A DNA stretch of 7,665 bases, from NCBI GenBank assembly GCA_031270525.1, contig JAISXN010000002.1, positions 1 to 7,665 of the forward strand, written 5' to 3'. Origin of the DNA: Candidatus Symbiothrix sp. (lineage in GTDB: Bacteria > Bacteroidota > Bacteroidia > Bacteroidales > Azobacteroidaceae). Position numbers and translations under genes: made by a program. Positions 1-5,416 of this stretch are shown piece by piece (the first letter of the stretch is position 1; every line of letters starts with the position of its first letter). Under the pieces are notes generated by a model. That model was not told where the DNA came from. It saw only the letters and a list, made by a program, of their open reading frames with translations, and made no database searches.

Positions 1-66
1 CGTGAAACACTTTAGGCGTTTACACGCTTTCCAGGCGTGCCTCTTCAACCACTCGAGCACCTTTCC
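1..66 (-). tRNA. tRNA-Ser (anticodon GGA), 3' end cut off by window edge
   Basis: Read on the minus strand from position 66, the sequence begins GGAAAGG (acceptor strand), followed by TG and a D arm with a CTC/GAG stem and a TGGTTGAA loop. The anticodon arm has a CACGC/GCGTG stem closing the 7-base loop CTGGAAA, which gives anticodon GGA for UCC/UCU serine codons. A long class II variable arm follows, with an AAACGC/GTGTTT stem that includes one G-T pair; this arm is characteristic of serine tRNAs. The sequence stops in the first bases of the T stem, so the T loop, 3' acceptor strand and any encoded CCA lie outside the window. The layout closely parallels bacterial tRNA-Ser(GGA). Confidence 0.95.
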
Positions 67-83
67 TTATCGCAAAAGTGGGG

Positions 84-114
84 CAAAGGTAGAAATAAAT
101 TGCGGATTTGCAAA
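84..114 (-). promoter_or_regulatory. Bacteroidota-type promoter for the tRNA-Ser gene
   Basis: On the minus strand, TACCTTTG (91 down to 84) matches the -7 consensus TAnnTTTG exactly. A TTTG -33 box lies at 114-111, separated from it by 19 bp, which is a normal spacing for the Bacteroidota primary sigma factor. Transcription would start near 78-80 and leave a leader of roughly 12-14 bases before the tRNA 5' end at 66. This is the best promoter match in the window. Confidence 0.75.
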
Positions 115-165
115 ATGAATAGTAAGGTTTTTTAAATCACCTGCATGTGATTCAAAAATTTCATA

Positions 166-173
166 TATCTTTG
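166..173 (+). promoter_or_regulatory. Putative -7 box for the divIC operon
   Basis: TATCTTTG fits the TAnnTTTG consensus and sits 20 bases before the ATG at 194, which implies a very short leader of about 13-15 bases. No good TTTG -33 box is present at the expected spacing; TGTG at 146-149 is the nearest and is too close. The call rests on the -7 match and on its position in the divergent gap between the tRNA and this operon. Confidence 0.45.
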
Positions 174-193
174 TAACATGATTTCAAAATGAA

Positions 194-496
194 ATGAAAA
201 ATTGGATTGAAATATTTGAAAAGTACCGGCAAAAAGTGAATAAATACTGGATTGCCGTCATTATTTTTATGTTTCTCACTTTTTTTGTGGGAGACAGTAC
301 AATCTTGAAACGGATTTCTTACAACCGGCAAATCAAACAGTTGGAGAGCGACATTGAATATCATACCAAAGAAAAAGAAAAAAACCTGGAAAAACTGAAC
401 GCAATAAAAAGCAGCGAAGAGAGTTTGGAAAAATATGCACGCGAACAGTATTTGATGACAAAACCGGACGAAGAACTTTTTATAATTTCGGAATAA
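194..496 (+). CDS. Septum formation initiator family protein (DivIC/FtsB-like)
   Basis: This 100-residue bitopic membrane protein has the architecture of the FtsB/DivIC family, which helps assemble and activate the septal peptidoglycan machinery. The first 17 residues are short and cytoplasmic, and one membrane helix spans about 18-35 (from WIAVII to FFVGD). A charged, heptad-like coiled coil covers about 40-78, rich in Glu and Lys. It ends in the family's conserved tail pattern, YAREQYLM followed by P-x-EELF. The length is typical. The start is the ATG at 194, because the ATG at 189 runs directly into a stop. No clear Shine-Dalgarno sequence is present. It is the first gene of a tight operon; its TAA is followed at once by the ATG of the next gene. 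Family assignment is confident, but the ortholog name (DivIC versus FtsB) is not resolved. Confidence 0.88.
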   Translation: MKNWIEIFEKYRQKVNKYWIAVIIFMFLTFFVGDSTILKRISYNRQIKQLESDIEYHTKEKEKNLEKLNAIKSSEESLEKYAREQYLMTKPDEELFIISE

Positions 497-826
497 ATGG
501 CTAACAAATTCAAAACGTATCTTTTTTATATCTGCGCGATTCTCCTTGCAGTTTCGGCAGCTTTGTATATCACTGATAATAAATACATTCCATATATATA
601 CGCCGTTTCGGGGGCAGGCGTTGCCGTCGCTTACCTGACTAATCCTTACCGCGGAGATAATTTTCGCCTGAAAAGACTGAATATCCAACAAGCGATTGCC
701 GCCATTCTATTGCCTGTATCTTCTTACCTCATGTTTCAGAAAAGAAACGAATGGTTTGCCACCTTGTTTATTTCTGCGATTTTACAATTATATGTAGTAA
801 TCATCAGGAAGCGAGAAGAAAAGTAA
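497..826 (+). CDS. Small polytopic membrane protein, function unknown
   Basis: This 109-residue hydrophobic protein is not one I can assign a function to. Four likely membrane helices are visible: about residues 6-26, 30-47, 64-80 and 86-104. A polar loop between helices 2 and 3 contains NPYRGDNFRLKRLN, whose Arg/Lys content suggests it is cytoplasmic. The C-terminus is very basic and acidic (RKREEK). The ATG at 497 directly follows the stop of the septum gene, and the gene's own TAA overlaps the next ATG (TAATG), so translation of all three genes is probably coupled. No signal peptide cleavage site or catalytic motif is evident. The tight placement suggests co-expression with division and RNA modification genes but does not show its job. 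Confidence 0.8.
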   Translation: MANKFKTYLFYICAILLAVSAALYITDNKYIPYIYAVSGAGVAVAYLTNPYRGDNFRLKRLNIQQAIAAILLPVSSYLMFQKRNEWFATLFISAILQLYVVIIRKREEK

Positions 827-1620
827 TGGAAAAAATAGTCAGCGCTCAAAATAGCCGTATAAAAAACATACAAAAATTAAGCGCTAAATCGAAAGAAAGG
901 AAAACCCAAGGGCTTTTTGTCATCGAAGGCGCACGCGAAATCAGCTTAGCTTTGTCCGGTTCTTATCGTTTTGACTCCGTATTTTATTGTCCCGAATTAT
1001 TTGCAGAAACAGGCTATCCCGAAGTGCTTCAATCCATTCATCCGAAAATTATCTACGAAGTATCGGCAGCCGTTTTTGAAAAAATAGCTTACCGCGAAGG
1101 CTCCGACGGTATTTTAGCCATAGCAAAATCGAAAGACCATCGTTTATCTTCACTGAATTTACCGGAAAATCCATTTATCATTGTCCTCGAATCGGTTGAA
1201 AAACCGGGAAATTCAGGCGCAATTCTCCGCACTGCCGACGCAGCGGGCGTGGACGCTCTCATCGTTTGCGATCCGTTGACGGATGTTTACAATCCGAATA
1301 CAATTCGTTCCGGCCTTGGCTGTATTTTTACCGTACCTGTCGCTGTTTCGGAAAACGCCGAGACTTTGTCTTTCCTGAAAAACAAAGGCATACGAATTTT
1401 TGCCGCCGAATTACAAGCTTCCCAATGGTATCAGGATACTGATTTCAGAGGCCCGGCGGCTATTGTCATGGGAACGGAAGCCGAAGGCTTGTCGCCGTTT
1501 TGGCTAAAAAATGCCGATGCAAGGATAAAAATCCCGATGCGGGGTAAAATCGATTCGCTCAATGTTTCGGTAGCGACGGCGGTGATTACTTTTGAAGCCA
1601 TGAGGCAGCGAGGGTTTTGA
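826..1620 (+). CDS. SpoU/TrmH-family RNA 2'-O-ribose methyltransferase
   Basis: This 264-residue SPOUT-class methyltransferase is expected to transfer a methyl group from S-adenosylmethionine to a ribose 2'-OH in rRNA or tRNA. The N-terminal part (about 1-105) resembles the L30e-like SpoU substrate-binding domain, including FVIEGAREI at 31-39. The catalytic domain carries all three SpoU motifs: motif 1 at about 122-140 with Asn129 and the catalytic-type Arg135, motif 2 GTEAEGLS at 216-223, and motif 3 at 236-250 (IPMRGKIDSLNVSVA), which forms part of the knotted cofactor site. The start is the ATG at 826 within TAATG, overlapping the preceding stop by one base; an upstream in-frame ATG at 751 lies inside the previous gene and is rejected. 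The domain layout is RlmB/TsnR-like, but the modified nucleotide cannot be read from sequence. Confidence 0.9.
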   Translation: MEKIVSAQNSRIKNIQKLSAKSKERKTQGLFVIEGAREISLALSGSYRFDSVFYCPELFAETGYPEVLQSIHPKIIYEVSAAVFEKIAYREGSDGILAIAKSKDHRLSSLNLPENPFIIVLESVEKPGNSGAILRTADAAGVDALIVCDPLTDVYNPNTIRSGLGCIFTVPVAVSENAETLSFLKNKGIRIFAAELQASQWYQDTDFRGPAAIVMGTEAEGLSPFWLKNADARIKIPMRGKIDSLNVSVATAVITFEAMRQRGF

Positions 1621-1632
1621 ACAAATGCACCC

Positions 1633-2316
1633 CTACCCTATCACTGTTAAAACATAATTTTCATGAACAAAATAATGTATCAAAAACATGCATTGCTTTT
1701 CCGTTCGCGTTTCATAAGCCTCAAAACTTCCCCACACCCCAATAACCGGTTCAAAAGGCAAAATATGTATTTTCGATTGATAATCAACATCTTCCGCATC
1801 CAATATTTTGAAAATGGATTCTTTGGCCGACCAATGCAGCAACAGATGAACAATTTCTTTACCGGAAGAAATGGCTTTGGCTTCTTCTCTGCTGAGAAAC
1901 CGCTCTTTTATCTTTAGTACGCGCGGGGAAATCATTTCAATATCAATAGCAACTTCTTTTTCTTCATTGAGAATCATCGCTACATACCCCGATAAATTGT
2001 CATCACGAACCCCTTTATAATTGGTGTGACTGATACTTACATGATATGAACGGTCTGTTAAATAAGGCTTTCTGTTGGATTGATAGGCAATTTCTTTCTC
2101 TTCGCCCGACAAAGTTTTCAATAAAGTCCGAACCGTCAGCCATTCGCATTTCCGTTTTTCAGTCATTTTTTCAATAACCGGAAGGTAGCGGTCTTTATGT
2201 TCCATTTGAGACAAAAGCGTTTCGGAATCCTTGTTTATCAGTGCGATACCGATTTTACTGCGGCTTATAAAAAAGGTCCAAATATCTAATTTATCTCTTC
2301 TGTTCAGAAATTCCAT
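1633..2316 (-). CDS. 4'-phosphopantetheinyl transferase superfamily protein
   Basis: This enzyme family moves the phosphopantetheine arm of coenzyme A onto a serine of acyl or peptidyl carrier proteins, converting them to the holo form. Numbering from the ATG at 2316 (227 residues), the Sfp-type motifs are RKPYL at 82-86, VSISHT at 93-98, the Mg-binding VAIDIE at 122-127 (Asp125, Glu127), FLSREE at about 140-145, and WSAKES at 162-167 (Trp162, Lys165, Glu166). An in-frame GTG at 2346 would add ten residues. I prefer the ATG, because a possible promoter (-7 box at 2355-2362) would place the GTG almost at the transcript start. About 11 extra residues lie between SISHT and GYVA, where I expect the family to join more directly. 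It is convergent with the methyltransferase, 12 bases away. The carrier-protein target is unknown. Confidence 0.88.
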   Translation of the reverse strand: MEFLNRRDKLDIWTFFISRSKIGIALINKDSETLLSQMEHKDRYLPVIEKMTEKRKCEWLTVRTLLKTLSGEEKEIAYQSNRKPYLTDRSYHVSISHTNYKGVRDDNLSGYVAMILNEEKEVAIDIEMISPRVLKIKERFLSREEAKAISSGKEIVHLLLHWSAKESIFKILDAEDVDYQSKIHILPFEPVIGVWGSFEAYETRTEKQCMFLIHYFVHENYVLTVIG

Positions 2317-2342
2317 AAACAATTTTTTGTATTTATTAAAAC

Positions 2343-2353
2343 TCACCGTGCAC
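2343..2353 (-). repeat. Possible remnant of the GTGCACGGTGA-type repeat
   Basis: On the minus strand this reads GTGCACGGTGA, an 11-base exact match to 7021-7031 inside the palindromic element of the nuclease-helicase gene. It is GC-rich within an otherwise AT-rich promoter region and contains the alternative GTG start of the phosphopantetheinyl transferase. The match is short enough to be chance, so this is a tentative call. Confidence 0.25.
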
Positions 2354-2354
2354 G

Positions 2355-2362
2355 CAAAATTA
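2355..2362 (-). promoter_or_regulatory. Putative -7 box for the phosphopantetheinyl transferase
   Basis: On the minus strand this reads TAATTTTG, matching TAnnTTTG. Transcription would begin near 2349, giving a leader of about 33 bases to the ATG at 2316 and leaving no room for a GTG start at 2346. There is no TTTG -33 box at the expected distance (about 2382-2387), so the call is moderate. Confidence 0.4.
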
Positions 2363-2373
2363 CAGATTTTTTT

Positions 2374-2381
2374 TAACTTTG
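2374..2381 (+). promoter_or_regulatory. Putative -7 box for the antiporter-kdsB-helicase operon
   Basis: TAACTTTG matches the TAnnTTTG consensus and lies 29 bases before the antiporter ATG, predicting a start near 2387 and a leader of about 24 bases. The -33 position (about 2350) falls on the GC-rich GTGCAC stretch and shows no TTTG. Only 11 bp separate it from the opposing -7 box at 2355-2362, so the two promoters, if real, overlap. Confidence 0.45.
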
Positions 2382-2410
2382 TATGCTCATTCGTAAAATT
2401 AATATCAATT

Positions 2411-4657
2411 ATGGAACATATATCCCCTCTAATTCAAGAGCTTACACTGATTTTGGTAACTGCGGGAACGGTCGCGCTCATATTCAAACGGTTGAAACAA
2501 CCGATAGTATTGGCATATATTGTAGCCGGAATTATTCTGTCGTTTTTTATTACGGAGGATAATCCCGAATACAAAAACATCGAAACATGGGCGGAAATCG
2601 GGATTATTTTCCTCTTGTTCGGTTTAGGTTTGGAATTTAGTTTCAAAAAGTTAATGAAAGTAGGCGCCACAGCGGTCATTGCCACTTCATTCATCGTAAT
2701 TTGCATGATTGCAGTGGGTTATTTTCTCGGTTTATGTTTCGGCTGGTCGCACATGGCGAGTTTATTTCTGGGAGCAATGCTCTGTATTTCCTCGACAATG
2801 ATTATCATTAAAGTGTTTGAAGACCTGCACTATACCAAAAAGAATTTTGCGGGAATCGTACTGGGGGTCTTGATAATGGAAGATTTGGTTGCCGTACTTC
2901 TGATGGTTTTGCTGTCAACCATCGCTGTGAGTAACAAATTTGAAGGAATGGAAATGCTTTACAGTCTATTCAAATTGGCGACTTTCCTGCTGTTTTGGTT
3001 TTTGCTGGGTACGTATCTGATACCCATACTCTTGCGAAGAGCCAAACGTTTTCTGGACGATGAAACGATTATGATTCTGTCCCTTGCTTTATGCCTCGGC
3101 ATGGTGTTTTTAGCAACCACAGCCGGATTTTCTTCTGCATTAGGCGCTTTCATCATGGGTTCGATTTTGGCGGAAACCATGGAGTCGGAACGGATTGAAA
3201 AATTAGTGTTGCCGATTAAAAACCTTTTCGGAGCAATATTCTTTGTGTCCGTAGGTCTGATGATCAGGATAAGCAGTTTGGGAGAACACATTGTTCCGAT
3301 TTTGATTATCACTGCGGTAGTCATTATTGGCCGGATGATTATTTCCACAGGAGGCGTTCTTCTTGCGGGACAAAATCTGAAAACTTCCGTTTCGGCTGGT
3401 TTCTCACTGGCTCAAATCGGGGAATTTTCATACATTATCGCTGCTTTGGGAATGGGTTTGGGAGTGATAGAAGACTCATTGTATCAAATCATTGTATCGG
3501 TTTCGGTGCTTACGATTTTTGTAACGCCTTATGTAGTGCAACTTGCCGAACCTACCAACGGTTTTCTGGAAAAGCATTTGCCGCAAAAATGGCAGAATTT
3601 CCTGAACAAGAATACTTCGGGCGCACATCCGATTAACCAGAATAATCTTTGGAAAAAGCTCCTAACCGAGATGGGAACAATCGTTTCGATTTATTATTTT
3701 ATCAGTATAGTCATCGTCAATTCTTCGCTGGCGTATGCCGTTCCTTTTGTGCAGGAATGGCTTCCGGGAATCAAAGGAAACTTGCTTACCGGTACGGTCA
3801 TTGTGACGATTCTCGCCCCGTTTCTGCGGGCGATTATCATCAAAAAAAATCATTCCGTCGAATATTCAACCCTGTGGAGTGAAAGTAAAAGTAACCGGGG
3901 ACCGTTGATTTCCACCATTGTTTTCAGGGTAATTATTTGCGCCGGACTGATTGTGTATTTGTTGCACGAATTATTTCACGTCAATATTTTCATTAATATT
4001 GTTTTGGCGGCTGTCATTTTGTTATTGATTACACTTTCCCAAAAAACAAAAGCTCGTTCGCGGGCGATGGAAATCCGGTTTAAAGAAAATTTCAATGAGA
4101 AAGAAAAATACAGAGAATCGAAAGCGCCGTTGACAAAAGGCTTTGTAAACCATGTGATGGAAAGAGACCTTCACTTATCGGAATTTGAAATCAAACCTTA
4201 TTTCTCTATTGTTGGAAAGACGCTTAAAGAATTGAATTTCAGACAAATTTTCGGAATTAGCATCGTAACGATTGTACGCGGAGCGATGAGGATTAATATT
4301 CCGAACGGAAGTGAACGGATTTATCCGAACGACCATGTGATTGTACTTGGAACAGACAAACAAACGGAATTTTTCCAAACACGCCTGGAAGAAAAACGTA
4401 AAAAATACGAAAAATTAGAAGAAAGTTTTGTTCCCGAAGTTAAAATGAGGCAATTCCAAATCAGTCCCGAATCCCGGTTAATCGGCGAAACCATCCGCAC
4501 ATCGGGAATTCAGGAAATATACGGCTGTCTGGTAGTTGGTATCGAACGGAACGAAACTTCGATACAAGACCCGAATCTGGATTTGACGCTGGAAGAAGGC
4601 GATATAGTCTGGATAATCGGAGAATACGAAAACATTCTAAAAATCTGTGAACTATGA
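2411..4657 (+). CDS. CPA2-type (Kef-like) cation:proton antiporter with two RCK_C domains
   Basis: This 748-residue inner-membrane protein is expected to exchange protons for Na+ or K+. Residues about 5-380 form the hydrophobic sodium/hydrogen exchanger domain of roughly 12-13 helices. Family-like segments include LFGLGLEF at 69-76, the buried acidic pair Glu157-Asp158 within LIMEDLVAV, and SLAQIGEFSYII at 332-343. After a polar linker (about 380-415), about four more helices follow (422-440, 455-475, 499-520, 525-543). The cytoplasmic tail carries two TrkA-C/RCK_C-like domains, about 586-655 and 676-748, both ending in the typical pattern of a D-x-(I/V) strand followed by GT or GE. The Rossmann NAD-binding RCK_N domain of KefB/KefC is not visible. 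The start is the ATG at 2411; the in-frame extension to 2231 runs antisense through the phosphopantetheinyl transferase. It overlaps kdsB by ATGA. Ion specificity cannot be told. Confidence 0.9.
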   Translation: MEHISPLIQELTLILVTAGTVALIFKRLKQPIVLAYIVAGIILSFFITEDNPEYKNIETWAEIGIIFLLFGLGLEFSFKKLMKVGATAVIATSFIVICMIAVGYFLGLCFGWSHMASLFLGAMLCISSTMIIIKVFEDLHYTKKNFAGIVLGVLIMEDLVAVLLMVLLSTIAVSNKFEGMEMLYSLFKLATFLLFWFLLGTYLIPILLRRAKRFLDDETIMILSLALCLGMVFLATTAGFSSALGAFIMGSILAETMESERIEKLVLPIKNLFGAIFFVSVGLMIRISSLGEHIVPILIITAVVIIGRMIISTGGVLLAGQNLKTSVSAGFSLAQIGEFSYIIAALGMGLGVIEDSLYQIIVSVSVLTIFVTPYVVQLAEPTNGFLEKHLPQKWQNFLNKNTSGAHPINQNNLWKKLLTEMGTIVSIYYFISIVIVNSSLAYAVPFVQEWLPGIKGNLLTGTVIVTILAPFLRAIIIKKNHSVEYSTLWSESKSNRGPLISTIVFRVIICAGLIVYLLHELFHVNIFINIVLAAVILLLITLSQKTKARSRAMEIRFKENFNEKEKYRESKAPLTKGFVNHVMERDLHLSEFEIKPYFSIVGKTLKELNFRQIFGISIVTIVRGAMRINIPNGSERIYPNDHVIVLGTDKQTEFFQTRLEEKRKKYEKLEESFVPEVKMRQFQISPESRLIGETIRTSGIQEIYGCLVVGIERNETSIQDPNLDLTLEEGDIVWIIGEYENILKICEL

Positions 4658-5400
4658 AATTCTTAGGTATTATTCCCGCGCGATATGCTTCAACTCGTTT
4701 TCCGGGAAAACCCTTGGTGGATATTGCCGGAAAACCAATGATACAGCGAGTTTACGAACAAGTCGAGGGATTATTGGACGAGGTTGCAGTCGCAACCGAC
4801 GATGAACGGATTTTTCAAGCCGTACAAAATTTCGGGGGAAAAGCCGTAATGACGTCGCCCAATCACCGGAGCGGCACCGACCGGTGTTACGAAGCGTTGA
4901 CAAAAACCAAAGGAAACTTCGATGTTGTCGTCAACATTCAAGGAGACGAGCCTTTTATCAAATCCTCTCAGATTGAATTACTCAAAACTTGTTTTGAAGA
5001 CGAAGGAGCACAAATTGCCACCTTAGTCAAACCGTTTCCGGAGGACATTGATTTCGACGTTTTGTTTAATCCCAATACGCCGAAAGTCATTTTGAATAAG
5101 AAGCGGGAAGCGATTTACTTCAGCCGTTCGGTCATTCCCTATATCCGTGGAAAGCACCACACCGAATGGTTAAAATCATTTGTATTTTACAAACACATAG
5201 GCATTTACGCTTACAAATCCGACGTATTGGGCGAGATTACCGCTTTACCGCAATCGCCTTTGGAATTGGCAGAATCTTTGGAACAGCTTCGCTGGATTGA
5301 AAACGGTTATACCATCAAAGCCGGGATTACCGGTGAGGAAACCATGGGAATTGATACGCCCGAAGATTTGGAAAAAGCGGTGAAAAAATTTTTATTGTAA
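4654..5400 (+). CDS. kdsB: 3-deoxy-manno-octulosonate cytidylyltransferase (CMP-Kdo synthetase)
   Basis: This cytoplasmic enzyme activates Kdo with CTP to give CMP-Kdo and pyrophosphate, the sugar donor for the inner core of lipopolysaccharide. The 248-residue length is standard. Signature segments are all present: the nucleotide-binding IPARYASTRFPGKPL at 7-21, VATDDERI at 46-53, SGTDRCYEA at 73-81, NIQGDEPF at 94-101 with the metal-binding type Asp98, YFSRSVIPY at 155-163, HIGIYAY at 181-187, LELAESLEQLRW at 203-214, and GIDTPEDL at 232-239 with the second metal-site Asp234. The ATG overlaps the antiporter stop as ATGA, so translation is probably coupled. The next gene starts 16 bases downstream. 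No other Kdo pathway gene is in the window. The identification is firm. Confidence 0.97.
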   Translation: MKFLGIIPARYASTRFPGKPLVDIAGKPMIQRVYEQVEGLLDEVAVATDDERIFQAVQNFGGKAVMTSPNHRSGTDRCYEALTKTKGNFDVVVNIQGDEPFIKSSQIELLKTCFEDEGAQIATLVKPFPEDIDFDVLFNPNTPKVILNKKREAIYFSRSVIPYIRGKHHTEWLKSFVFYKHIGIYAYKSDVLGEITALPQSPLELAESLEQLRWIENGYTIKAGITGEETMGIDTPEDLEKAVKKFLL

Positions 5401-5416
5401 CATCCCTCTTTTATAC

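Noticed and set aside
161..691. Minus-strand 176-codon open frame opposite the septum gene and its neighbour
   Set aside because: It is antisense to two well-supported genes, is unusually rich in Phe and Cys as expected from the complement of AT-rich Lys/Glu codons, and shows no recognisable motif.
751..825. Upstream start for the RNA methyltransferase
   Set aside because: It lies within the preceding membrane protein gene in another frame. The ATG at 826 in TAATG gives the usual N-terminus (MEKIVSAQNSRIK).
1621..1632. Terminator between the convergent methyltransferase and phosphopantetheinyl transferase genes
   Set aside because: The gap is only 12 bases and shows no stem-loop with a T tract on either strand.
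2317..2346. GTG start at 2346 for the phosphopantetheinyl transferase
   Set aside because: It falls within a few bases of the predicted transcript start, and the protein from the ATG at 2316 already covers the family's N-terminal part. It is not fully excluded.
2231..2410. N-terminal 60-residue extension of the antiporter
   Set aside because: It runs through the start of the opposing phosphopantetheinyl transferase and upstream of the likely promoter. The ATG at 2411 gives a normal exchanger N-terminus.
4870..4890. Inverted repeat CACCG-A-CCGGTG
   Set aside because: It lies inside the conserved SGTDRCYEA codons of kdsB, so protein coding explains it.
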